A DNA stretch of 64,000 bases from Streptomyces sp. TS71-3 (lineage in GTDB: Bacteria; Actinomycetota; Actinomycetes; Streptomycetales; Streptomycetaceae). Below, piece after piece: positions 43,775 through 51,768 of the stretch. The stretch lies in assembly GCF_018327685.1 (NCBI RefSeq), contig NZ_BNEL01000003.1, positions 496,001 through 560,000 of the forward strand, written 5' to 3'. The notes beneath the pieces are model-generated. The model ran no database searches, was not told the origin of the DNA, and saw nothing but the letters and a program-made list of their open reading frames with translations. The position numbers and the translations under genes were made by a program. Numbering within the stretch: the stretch's first letter is position 1; each line of letters begins with the position of its first letter.

Positions 43775-45424
43775 GTGTCCTGCCTGATCGTCCAGTCCGA
43801 CAAAACCCTCCTCCTCGAAGTCGACCACGAGCAGGCCGACGCGTGCCGCCGCGCCATCGCCCCCTTCGCCGAGCTGGAACGCGCCCCCGAGCACATCCAC
43901 ACCTACCGCGTGACCCCCCTCGGCCTCTGGAACGCCCGCGCCGCCGGCCACGACGCCGAGCAGGTCGTGGACGCCCTGGTGCAGTTCTCCCGCTACCCGG
44001 TCCCGCACGCCCTCCTGGTCGACATCGCCGAGACCATGGACCGCTACGGCCGCCTCACGCTCAGCAAGGACCCGGCGCACGGTCTCGTCCTCACCACCAC
44101 CGACCGCCCGGTGCTGGAGGAGATCCTGCGCTCCAAGCGCATCAAGCCGCTGGTGGGCGCCCGGATCGACGACGACACCGTCGCCGTCCACCCCTCCGAG
44201 CGCGGCCAGATCAAGCAGACGCTGCTGAGGCTCGGCTGGCCGGCCGAGGACCTGGCGGGCTACGTGGACGGCGAGGCGCACGCCATCGAGCTCGCACAGG
44301 ACGGCTGGGCGCTGCGCCCGTACCAGAAGCAGGCCGTGGAGAGCTTCTGGCACGGCGGCTCGGGCGTCGTCGTGCTGCCCTGCGGCGCCGGCAAGACGCT
44401 GGTCGGCGCGGGCGCGATGGCCGAGGCGAAGGCGACGACGCTGATCCTCGTCACCAACACGGTCTCGGCCCGGCAGTGGAAGCACGAGCTGGTCGCCCGC
44501 ACCTCCCTCACCGCGGACGAGATCGGCGAGTACAGCGGGACGAGGAAGGAGATCCGCCCGGTCACCATCGCCACCTACCAGGTGCTGACGACCAGGCGGA
44601 AGGGCGTCTACCCGCACCTGGAGCTCTTCGACTCCCGCGACTGGGGCCTGATCCTCTACGACGAGGTGCACCTGCTCCCGGCGCCGGTCTTCAAGTTCAC
44701 CGCGGACCTCCAGGCCCGCCGCCGGCTCGGGCTCACGGCGACGCTGGTACGGGAGGACGGCCGCGAGTCGGACGTGTTCTCGCTGATCGGCCCGAAGCGG
44801 TTCGACGCGCCGTGGAAGGAGATCGAGGCGCAGGGCTACATCGCGCCCGCGGACTGCGTGGAGGTCCGGGTCAACCTCACCGAGCGCGAGCGGCTCGCGT
44901 ACGCCACCGCGGAGACCGAGGAGAAGTACCGGTTCTGCGCGACGACGGACAGCAAGCGCCGGGTCACGGAGGCGCTGGTGCGCCGGCACGCGGGCGAGCA
45001 GACGCTGGTGATCGGCCAGTACATCGACCAGCTCGACGAGCTCGGCGAGCACCTGGACGCTCCGGTGATCAAGGGCGAGACGACCAACGCCCAGCGCGAG
45101 AAGCTGTTCGGCGCCTTCCGTGAGGGCGAGATCTCGGTGCTCGTGGTCTCCAAGGTGGCCAACTTCTCGATCGACCTGCCGGAGGCGACCGTCGCGATCC
45201 AGGTGTCGGGCACCTTCGGCTCCCGCCAGGAGGAGGCCCAGCGCCTCGGACGCGTGCTGCGCCCGAAGGCGGACGGCCACGAGGCGCGGTTCTACTCGAT
45301 CGTCGCCCGCGACACCATCGACCAGGACTTCGCGGCCCACCGCCAGCGCTTCCTGGCCGAGCAGGGGTACGCCTACCGCATCGTCGACGCGGACGACCTG
45401 CTCACGGGCGAGCTGGAGGCGTGA
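43775..45424 (+). CDS. XPB/Ssl2-type DNA repair helicase
   Basis: The 549-residue superfamily 2 helicase has Walker A VVLPCGAGKTLVGAGAMAEA, the DEVH box GLILYDEVHLLPAPVFKFTA, LGLTATLVREDG (motif III), and the C-terminal motifs IQVSGTFGSRQEEAQRLGRV (motifs V-VI). Bacterial XPB is a 3'-5' DNA helicase; its role is thought to be in excision repair, and mycobacterial forms unwind DNA. GTG 43775 follows GGAGG with 7-nt spacing and gives VSCLIVQSDKTLLLEV, the family's start. It lies 173 bp after its motor-less partner. Confidence 0.95.
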   Translation: MSCLIVQSDKTLLLEVDHEQADACRRAIAPFAELERAPEHIHTYRVTPLGLWNARAAGHDAEQVVDALVQFSRYPVPHALLVDIAETMDRYGRLTLSKDPAHGLVLTTTDRPVLEEILRSKRIKPLVGARIDDDTVAVHPSERGQIKQTLLRLGWPAEDLAGYVDGEAHAIELAQDGWALRPYQKQAVESFWHGGSGVVVLPCGAGKTLVGAGAMAEAKATTLILVTNTVSARQWKHELVARTSLTADEIGEYSGTRKEIRPVTIATYQVLTTRRKGVYPHLELFDSRDWGLILYDEVHLLPAPVFKFTADLQARRRLGLTATLVREDGRESDVFSLIGPKRFDAPWKEIEAQGYIAPADCVEVRVNLTERERLAYATAETEEKYRFCATTDSKRRVTEALVRRHAGEQTLVIGQYIDQLDELGEHLDAPVIKGETTNAQREKLFGAFREGEISVLVVSKVANFSIDLPEATVAIQVSGTFGSRQEEAQRLGRVLRPKADGHEARFYSIVARDTIDQDFAAHRQRFLAEQGYAYRIVDADDLLTGELEA

Positions 45425-45470
45425 CCGTACGCGACCGGAGGAGTACCCGGGGCCGGGGGCGGGACGGCGC

Positions 45471-45674
45471 TCAACGGCGCCGGATCCTCACCCCCGCCTC
45501 CTCCCAGTACTCCCCGAGGACCGCCACCTCGAAGGCGGAGGACACGTAGACCCTGATCGCCCGCAGCCCCTCGCCGAGGCGGTGCTGATGGGACGTCCCG
45601 GTCGCGGCCGAGGCGCCCGGCGGGCGGGGCGGCACGGCGGCCAGGTTGAAGGAGAAAGCCGATCCGCTGCTCAT
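45471..45674 (-). CDS. possible small protein of unknown function
   Basis: A 67-codon frame begins MSSGSAFSFNLAAVPPRPPG and ends RVYVSSAFEVAVLGEYWEEA then GVRIRRR. The second half reads like a real folded peptide rather than shadow sequence, and codon third positions are GC-rich on this strand. AGAGGG abuts the ATG, an awkwardly short spacing. It converges on the XPB helicase gene. No family is recognised. Confidence 0.45.
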   Translation of the reverse strand: MSSGSAFSFNLAAVPPRPPGASAATGTSHQHRLGEGLRAIRVYVSSAFEVAVLGEYWEEAGVRIRRR

Positions 45675-45871
45675 CCCTCTATGGTCGTTTCCGCCCAGTT
45701 CAGAGGCATCAGCCCACAGATGTAATCACTGCCCCCGTCCCCGTACGCCCCGGGGCCGACCCCGTACACCCCGGGACTGACCCCACCGAGCCCGCGCCCC
45801 TAGGGGAGCCGGTCCGGCTGGACGGGTCCGCCTCCCGTGTCATCCGGACGTGACGCCGTCCGGACGTGACG

Positions 45872-46216
45872 TCATCCGGACGTCACGCGTTCGTCGTCGG
45901 CGAAGGACAGGTGGCGTGACCTGTCGAGGAACCTCGCCTCGTCGTCGGGGACCCGGCTCCCTGCCGCGCCCAGGGCGTCGAGCCACCGGTCGAACGACTC
46001 CCGATCCGCGAAGGCCACCTCCGTCACCACGTCGAAGTCGATGTCGTCCTCGCGAAGGTTCAGTTCATCGCCGCGGACGACGTAGTGCCGCTTGTAGACG
46101 TCCGGTGCCGGCGCCAGGTCGAGGATCAGCGGCACGTGGTGGTTCTCGTAGTAGTCGATGAAGTCCTCGGCCGTCATCCCGTCACGTTTCGTGAGGAAAG
46201 AGATCTTCTTGTACAT
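45872..46216 (-). CDS. EthD-domain protein
   Basis: The 114-residue protein begins MYKKISFLTKRDGMTAEDFI and has the ferredoxin-like dimeric alpha/beta-barrel pattern of EthD (DYYENHHVPLILDLAPAP, DVVTEVAFADRESFDRWLDA). EthD proteins aid degradation of small compounds or act as polyketide cyclase-like or decarboxylase-like enzymes; which applies here is not clear. It is divergent from a TetR gene with two operators between them. The last codons are encoded by CCGGACGTGACG direct repeats at 45841-45885. Confidence 0.88.
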   Translation of the reverse strand: MYKKISFLTKRDGMTAEDFIDYYENHHVPLILDLAPAPDVYKRHYVVRGDELNLREDDIDFDVVTEVAFADRESFDRWLDALGAAGSRVPDDEARFLDRSRHLSFADDERVTSG

Positions 46217-46241
46217 CCGCGGGCCTCCCTCCCCCCCCCAT

Positions 46242-46297
46242 AACCGGGGAGTCCCCCGGTTGTACCTGAAGTACGCTAACCGGGGAGGTCCCCGATT
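46242..46297. promoter_or_regulatory. pair of TetR-type operators
   Basis: Two near-palindromes of the form AACCGGGGAGtCCCCCGGTT (46242-46261) and AACCGGGGAGGTCCCCGATT (46278-46297) lie 36 bp apart centre to centre between the divergent EthD and TetR genes. Two similar sites on nearby helix faces are typical for TetR autoregulation and repression of the divergent gene. Confidence 0.75.
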
Positions 46298-46327
46298 GGC
46301 AAGGACGGGGCGGAGTGGGAGGTGCCC

Positions 46328-46936
46328 GTGTCACAGCCGATCGCCGGCTCGCCCCGCGCGGAGCTGGCACGACTGGCCAGTCCTCCGCTGCGTGCGGACG
46401 CGCGGCGCAACTACGAGGCGGTGCTGGCCGCTGCCGCGGAGGTGTTCGGGGCAGGAGGGCCGGACGCGTCACTGGACGAGATCGCCCGCCGGGCCGGCGT
46501 GGGCAACGCGACCCTCTACCGCCACTTCCCCCACCGCCGCGACCTCCTCATCGCGGTCTGCGTCGACGAGGTCGAAAAGCTCTGCGTCATCGGAGAGGAA
46601 CTCCGGTCCCAAGGCCATGGACCTTCGGGTGACGCGCTGGAGTCGTGGCTGCACGCCTACATCGACCACGTCCGTACGCGAAGCGGCCTCGGCGCCGCGT
46701 TCGCCACCGGGAACAGCCAGGACTCCCCGTTCGTCGCCACCTGCCGGGCCGCGGTGGGCGAGGTCGGCTCGGCCCTGCTGCGGGATGCCCAGCAGGCCGG
46801 GACCGCCCGCGCCGATCTCCGCCTCGACGACCTGCTCACGCTGGCCAATGCGATCGCCATCGTCACGGAGTCGAGCACCGGGGATCAGGCGAGGGACCTG
46901 CTGAAGCTGGTGATGGAGGGGGTCAGGCCCCGGTAG
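46328..46936 (+). CDS. TetR/AcrR-family transcriptional repressor
   Basis: The 202-residue protein has a TetR helix-turn-helix (YEAVLAAAAEVFGAGGPDAS, LDEIARRAGVGNATLYRHFP) and a SbtR-like C-terminal domain (AYIDHVRTRSGLGAAFATGN). GTG 46328 is preferred over GTG 46322, since GGGAGG then lies 6 nt upstream. It probably represses the divergent EthD gene and itself through the two palindromes. Confidence 0.93.
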   Translation: MSQPIAGSPRAELARLASPPLRADARRNYEAVLAAAAEVFGAGGPDASLDEIARRAGVGNATLYRHFPHRRDLLIAVCVDEVEKLCVIGEELRSQGHGPSGDALESWLHAYIDHVRTRSGLGAAFATGNSQDSPFVATCRAAVGEVGSALLRDAQQAGTARADLRLDDLLTLANAIAIVTESSTGDQARDLLKLVMEGVRPR

Positions 46937-46942
46937 GCCGCC

Positions 46943-47040
46943 GGGGCAGCTTGCCGGGGCAGGCCGCCCGGAGGACGTGGGGCCGGAGGACGTGGGGGAG
47001 GGAAAAACCCTTAGACCGCCCACACCCCACCGGGTAAACT
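46943..47040 (+). promoter_or_regulatory. candidate promoter and upstream element of the HelR-type gene
   Basis: TTAGAC (47011-47016) and TAAACT (47035-47040) are separated by 18 bp and could form the promoter for the gene starting at 47226, leaving a ~180-nt leader. About 45 bp upstream, 46943-46965 reads GGGGCAGCTTGCC then GGGGCAGGCC. It resembles, loosely, the rifamycin-associated element (GGGGCTTGCGGCAAGGCCC type) described before rifamycin-inducible genes. The match is partial and needs testing. Confidence 0.35.
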
Positions 47041-47225
47041 CCACCCTCTTGCCCGCCTCCCTCCCGTGGAGCGCCGCCGCCCGGACGGAAACCGGCCGGC
47101 TCTTCGCGCGCGCCAACGCGCACCCACCGCACCCCCGCCCGGCCGCCCGGCGGCACCCCGCGCCCTCGTGCGCTCCGCCACCCGCGCCGGCCGGCCTGTT
47201 CGTCACGCTCCCGGAGGCAGTACCC

Positions 47226-49418
47226 GTGTCCACCCCACCCGCCGACCCCCACCCCGCCGGCACCCGCGCCGACCCCGACCCCGACCCGCTGGCCCGCGAG
47301 CAAGCGCACCTGACGGCCTCCCGTACGGCCCTGCGCGCCATGCGCGAGGACGTCGAATCCCTGGACATCCGCGACGTCACGGCGAACTGGGTGAACGCCG
47401 AGGTCCTCCAGCGCCAGATGGAGGCCCGCATCAAGGCCCTGGCGGACCTGGCCCACACGCCCCTCTTCTTCGGCCGCCTCGACTACCGCCACGCCCCGGG
47501 CCTCAAGCGACCGGCCGGGGCGGAAGGGCCCGAGGGGCCTGAAGGATCCGACGGACCCCTCACCGGATCACCCGGCGGCACCGCCGCGGACCGCGGCCGT
47601 CCGGCGGACCAAGCGGTGAACGCGGACGAGGCGACCGCCCTCTACATCGGCCGCCGCCACGTCCACGACGCCGACGGCGACCCGATGGTGATCGACTGGC
47701 GCGCCCCGGTCTCGCAGCCGTTCTACCAGGCGTCGAAGAAGAACCCGATGGACGTCGTGCTGCGCCGCAGGTTCGGCTACACCGGCGGCGACCTGACGGC
47801 GTACGAGGACGAGCACCTGACGGACCCGGCCGAGGCGGTCCGGACCAGCCGGCTGCTGCAACAGGAGATCGAGCGGCCGCGCGTGGGCCCCATGCGGGAC
47901 ATCGTGGCGACCATCCAGCCCGAGCAGGACGAGATCGTCCGGTCGGGGCTGACCGGCACGGTCTGCGTGCAGGGCGGTCCCGGCACCGGGAAGACCGCGG
48001 TGGGCCTGCACCGCGTCGCGTACCTGCTGTACGCCCACCGCGAGCGGCTGGCGCGGACCGGCACCCTCGTCATCGGCCCGAACGCGTCGTTCCTGCGCTA
48101 CATCGAGCAGGTGCTGCCCGCCCTCGGCGAGCTGGAGGTGAAGCAGGCGACGGTCGGGGAACTGGTCGGGCAGGTGCCGGTGCGCGGGACGGACGACCCG
48201 GCCGCCGCGCTGGTCAAGGGTGACGCGCGGATGGCGGAGGTGCTGCGGCGTGCGCTGCGCTCGCACGTGACGCCGCCGCGGGAGCCGCTGGTCGTGGTGC
48301 GGGGCTCGCGCCGCTGGCGGATCCCGGCGCACGAGGTGGCGGAGATCGTGGACGAGCTGCTGGCGCGGGACATCCGCTACGGCGCCGCCCGCGACGCCCT
48401 CCCGCAGCGCATCGCGCACGCCGTGCTGGTCCGCATGGAGCACTCCGGAGAGGCCCCGGACGACCGCGTGCAGGACGCGGTGGCGCGCAACGCGGCCGTG
48501 AAGGCGGCGGTCAAGGCGGTCTGGCCGGCGGTCGACCCGGCGAAGCTGGTGCTGCGCCTGCTCACCGACGGCGACTTCCTCGCCGCGCACGCCGGCGGGC
48601 TGCTCAGCGAGCAGGAGCAGAAGACGATCCTGTGGGCGAAACCGGCCCGGAGCGTGAAGTCGGCGCCGTGGTCGGCGGCCGACGCGGTCCTCATCGACGA
48701 GGCGTCCGACCTGGTCGCGCGCACCCCGTCGCTCGGGCACGTGGTGCTGGACGAGGCGCAGGACCTGTCGCCGATGCAGTACCGGGCGGTGGGGCGGCGC
48801 TGCTCGACGGGGTCGGCGACGGTCCTCGGCGACCTCGCCCAGGGCACCACGCCGTGGGCCACGGAGAGCTGGGACGAGGCGCTGGCGCACCTGGGCAAGC
48901 CGGACGCCCTGGTGGAGGAGCTGACGGCGGGCTTCCGGGTGCCGCGCGAGGTCATCGCGTACGCGTCGCGCCTGCTGCCGGCCATCGCGCCGCAGCTCAC
49001 CGAGGTGGCGTCGGTGCGGGAGTCCCCAGGGTCGCTGGAGGTACGGCGGGCGGCGCCCGAGGAGCTGACGGACGCGGTGGTGGACGCCTGCCGCGCGGCG
49101 CTGCGGCACGAGGGGTCGATCGGCCTGATCGCGGCGGACGTCCGCGTTCCGGTACTGGCCCGGGCGCTGGCGTCGGCGGGCCTCGCGCACCTGGCCCCCG
49201 GCGAGGAGACCACGCTCGCCACGCGCCTCACGCTGGTCCCGGCGTCGCTGGCGAAGGGCCTGGAGTACGACTACGTGGTCGTCGACGAACCCGAGGCGAT
49301 CATCACCGGCGAGCCCGACGAACGCACCGGCCTGCGCCGCCTGTACGTCTGCCTCACGCGAGCGGTCTCGGGGCTCACGGTCCTGCACGGGGCGGCTTTG
49401 CCGCCGCAGCTCGCGTGA
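47226..49418 (+). CDS. helR: HelR-type RNA polymerase-recycling ATPase (HelD family)
   Basis: HelR proteins are UvrD-like ATPases that bind RNA polymerase and displace rifamycins, giving tolerance or resistance. The 730-residue protein has a helical N-terminal arm (REQAHLTASRTALRAMREDV), the VIDWRAPVSQPFYQASKKNP segment, Walker A VQGGPGTGKTAVGLHRVAYL, motif II VVLDEAQDLSPMQYRAVGRR and motif VI-type LRRLYVCLTRAVSGLTVLHG. GTG 47226 has GGAGG at 8-nt spacing; the open frame upstream is not family-like. A low-complexity insert (GAEGPEGPEGSDGPLTG) sits near residue 105. Assignment to HelR rather than class I HelD is from overall resemblance. Confidence 0.85.
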   Translation: MSTPPADPHPAGTRADPDPDPLAREQAHLTASRTALRAMREDVESLDIRDVTANWVNAEVLQRQMEARIKALADLAHTPLFFGRLDYRHAPGLKRPAGAEGPEGPEGSDGPLTGSPGGTAADRGRPADQAVNADEATALYIGRRHVHDADGDPMVIDWRAPVSQPFYQASKKNPMDVVLRRRFGYTGGDLTAYEDEHLTDPAEAVRTSRLLQQEIERPRVGPMRDIVATIQPEQDEIVRSGLTGTVCVQGGPGTGKTAVGLHRVAYLLYAHRERLARTGTLVIGPNASFLRYIEQVLPALGELEVKQATVGELVGQVPVRGTDDPAAALVKGDARMAEVLRRALRSHVTPPREPLVVVRGSRRWRIPAHEVAEIVDELLARDIRYGAARDALPQRIAHAVLVRMEHSGEAPDDRVQDAVARNAAVKAAVKAVWPAVDPAKLVLRLLTDGDFLAAHAGGLLSEQEQKTILWAKPARSVKSAPWSAADAVLIDEASDLVARTPSLGHVVLDEAQDLSPMQYRAVGRRCSTGSATVLGDLAQGTTPWATESWDEALAHLGKPDALVEELTAGFRVPREVIAYASRLLPAIAPQLTEVASVRESPGSLEVRRAAPEELTDAVVDACRAALRHEGSIGLIAADVRVPVLARALASAGLAHLAPGEETTLATRLTLVPASLAKGLEYDYVVVDEPEAIITGEPDERTGLRRLYVCLTRAVSGLTVLHGAALPPQLA

Positions 49419-49487
49419 GGGGTGACCCTGCCGGGGGGTGACCCTGCCGGGGTGACCCCTTGCCGGCGGGTGGGTCCCTGCCGGGGG

Positions 49488-49650
49488 GTGCCCTCCGGGC
49501 GGGTGCTTCCGGTTATTCCGGGATCGTCCCCCGCCGGTTGGGTGCCCTCCGGGCCGGGTGCTTCCGGTTATCCCGGGATCGTCCCCCGCCGGTTGGGTGC
49601 CCTCCGGGCCGGGTGCTTCCGGTTATCCCGGGATCGTCCCCTGATGGGGG
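49488..49650 (+). repeat. three-unit 54/55-bp tandem repeat downstream of helR
   Basis: GTGCCCTCCGGGC starts units at 49488, 49542 and 49597, each continuing GGGTGCTTCCGGTTATxCCG and GGATCGTCCCC. The unit is the reverse complement of part of the 205-bp tandem repeat at 50129-50947 (family R3). The whole 1.5-kb stretch 49419-50935 between helR and cutC contains no gene. Confidence 0.85.
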
Positions 49651-49700
49651 TGCTCGCGCAGTTCCCCGCGCCCCTTATAGGGCGCCTTCCGGTTCGCTGT

Positions 49701-50115
49701 GGGTGCGGGGCCGCGGGGGGATATCCGTCCTCGGTCCGGTCCCGTCACCGTCCACCGGACACTCCCCCTGGGCCTGGGACCGGCCGCTGCGGGCGGACAT
49801 CCCCCCACGTCCCCTCCCGTTTCGTACGCGGCTGCGGGCCGGTGGGACAGCGCGAAGTGGGAGCGGGGCTGCACTCGGAACAGCCGGGGGCCTGCCCCTC
49901 CCCACCGGCCGGCAGTCGCCGGCGAGACGTGCCCCCTTCGCCCCATCCGCGCAGGAGACACGAACCCCCACCGGCCGTTAGCCGCCGATGCGACGTGAGG
50001 GGACGTGGGGGGATGTCCGCCCGCAGCGTCCTGCGTCAGGCCCAGGGGAACCCTCTGGTTGACGGAGGACGCGGGACCGAGGACGGATATCCCCCCGCGG
50101 CCCCGCCCCACAACG
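49701..50115. repeat. R2 repeat copies B (+) and C (-), facing each other
   Basis: Copy B runs 49701-49870 on the plus strand and copy C runs from 50115 down to about 49898 on the minus strand. Both open with GGGGCCGCGGGGGGATATCC followed by GTCCTCGGTCC and share GCTGCGGGCGGACATCCCCC then CACGTCCCCTC. Copy C matches copy A (30794-30990) more closely than B does. B and C can fold onto each other as a ~120-bp stem. Confidence 0.8.
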
Positions 50116-50128
50116 AAACAGAAGGCGC

Positions 50129-50947
50129 ACCGGCCACGACGAAGGCCGCGCACAAGAGACCGCCGGAGCCCCCGCGACCCGAAGGGGCGCGGGGAACTGC
50201 GCGAGCAACCAGCCACCGGGCGGACGATCCCGCAAAAACCGAAACCACCCTCCCCGGAGGGCACCCCCGGCAGGGAACCACCCCCCGACAAGGGGCCACC
50301 CCGGAAAACGGCCGGCCCGCGTCAAGCGCCAAGCACCGGCCACGACGAAGGCCGCGCACAAGAGACCGCCGGAGCCCCCGCGACCCGAAGGGGCGCGGGG
50401 AACTGCGCGAGCAACCAGCCACCGGGCGGACGATCCCGCAAAAACCGAAACCACCCCGCCCCGAGGGCACCCCCGGCAGGGAACCACCCCCCGACAAGGG
50501 GCCACCCCGGAAAACGGCCGGCCCGCGTCAAGCGCCAAGCACCGGCCACGACGAAGGCCGCGCACAAGAGACCGCCGGAGCCCCCGCGACCCGAAGGGGC
50601 GCGGGGAACTGCGCGAGCAACCAGCCACCGGCGGACGATCCCGCAAAAACCGAAACCACCCCGCCCCGAGGGCACCCCCGGCAGGGAACCACCCCCCGAC
50701 AAGGGGCCACCCCGGAAAACGGCCGGCCCGCGTCAAGCGCCAAGCACCGGCCACGACGAAGGCCGCGCACAAGAGACCGCCGGAGCCCCCGCGACCCGAA
50801 GGGGCGCGGGGAACTGCGCGAGCACCCCCGCCAACAGACGATCCCGCAAAAACCGAAACCACCCCGCCCCGAGGGCACCCCCGGCAGGGAGCCACCCCCC
50901 GACAAGGGGCCACCCCGGAAAACGGCCGGCCCGCGTCAAGCGCCAAG
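50129..50947 (+). repeat. four-copy ~205-bp tandem array ending in the cutC stop codon
   Basis: Units start with ACCGGCCACGACGAAGGCC at 50129, 50335, 50541 and 50746 (spacings 206, 206 and 205). Copies differ at only a few positions. Each contains GACCGCCGGAGCCCCCGCG, one R1 core (50184, 50390, 50596, 50801), GACGATCCCGCAAAAACCG (R3), GGGCACCCCCGGCAGGGA, CCCCCCGACAAGGGGCCACC, and ends CGCGTCAAGCGCCAAGC. The last unit covers the cutC stop codon (50936-50938) and its final four codons. Confidence 0.92.
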
Positions 50948-51643
50948 CGCCGCCCGCCACGACGAAACCGCCCCCGCGGAAACCCGCTCCGTCCAGCCCC
51001 CGGGCCGCGCCGCACCGCCGATGTGGAACGCCCGCACCCCCGCGGCCAGCAGCCCCGCCACATGCGGCAGCCGCAAACCCCCGCCCACCATCAGCTCCTG
51101 CTCGTACCCGGGCTCGCCCCGGCGCCCGGCCTCCGCCAGCAGCACCTGCATACCGTCGTCCACTCCGCGCGCGGACCCCGCCGTCAGGTACGTGTCGAGC
51201 CCCGCGGCGTCGGCGAGCTGCTTGCGCAGGGCCGCACGGTCCGCCGCGCGGTCGATGGCCCGGTGGAACGTCCACCGGCAGCCGTGCAGCGCCCCGACCA
51301 GGTCCTCCAGCACGGCGAGGTCCGGTGCCCCGGCCTCGTCCAGGAACCCGAGCACGAACTCCTCGGCGCCCTCCGCCCGCAGCTCCCCGGCCCGGCGCAC
51401 CAGCGCGGCGACGTCCGCGGGCGCCTCCAGCGTGAACCCGTCCGAGGGCCGGAGCATCACGCGCACCGGGATGCGCACGGCCGCGCACACCGCGGCGACC
51501 GTCGCGTGGGACGGGGTCAGCCCGTCCGCGTCCATCTCGGAGACGAGTTCGAGCCGGTCGGCGCCCCCTTCCTCCGCGGCCACCGCGTCCTCGGCATCGA
51601 GGGCGATCACCTCCAGCAGCGCACGGCCGGCAGGCTTGCTCAT
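50936..51643 (-). CDS. cutC: CutC family protein
   Basis: The 235-residue TIM-barrel protein begins MSKPAGRALLEVIALDAEDA and shows GADRLELVSEMDADGLTPSH, VRVMLRPSDGFTLEA, FHRAIDRAADRAALRKQLAD, DTYLTAGSARGVDDGMQVL and FHIGGAARPGGW. CutC was described as a copper homeostasis protein, but its biochemical role is uncertain. The 3' end has been captured by the tandem repeat: the last codons and stop belong to a repeat unit, so the final residues (SWRAALGA) may differ from close relatives. A DasR-like site lies 70 bp upstream of the start. Confidence 0.93.
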   Translation of the reverse strand: MSKPAGRALLEVIALDAEDAVAAEEGGADRLELVSEMDADGLTPSHATVAAVCAAVRIPVRVMLRPSDGFTLEAPADVAALVRRAGELRAEGAEEFVLGFLDEAGAPDLAVLEDLVGALHGCRWTFHRAIDRAADRAALRKQLADAAGLDTYLTAGSARGVDDGMQVLLAEAGRRGEPGYEQELMVGGGLRLPHVAGLLAAGVRAFHIGGAARPGGWTERVSAGAVSSWRAALGA

Positions 51644-51712
51644 GGAACCCCGCTCCTCGATAGACGGACGACGGACAGAACGGACAGGGGGTACGGACTA
51701 CCGCCTCAATCT

Positions 51713-51728
51713 ACAGGTCTAGTCCACT
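51713..51728. promoter_or_regulatory. candidate DasR (dre) site upstream of cutC
   Basis: ACAGGTCTAGTCCACT differs at two of sixteen positions from the DasR consensus ACTGGTCTAGACCACT. DasR is the GntR regulator that senses amino-sugar phosphates in Streptomyces. The site is 70 bp before the cutC start on the minus strand, where an operator would be expected. Confidence 0.5.
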
Positions 51729-51768
51729 TACCGCCGGGCCACCGGGCCACCGCGCCGCCGCCCCGCCC

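Noticed and set aside
50129..50947. CRISPR array
   Set aside because: The units are ~205 bp and directly adjacent, without short repeats separated by unique spacers, and no cas genes are present.
49422..51722. 766-codon plus-strand frame across the repeat block and cutC
   Set aside because: It reads through tandem DNA repeats and then antisense through cutC. The repeated peptide is a consequence of the DNA repeat, not evidence of a protein.
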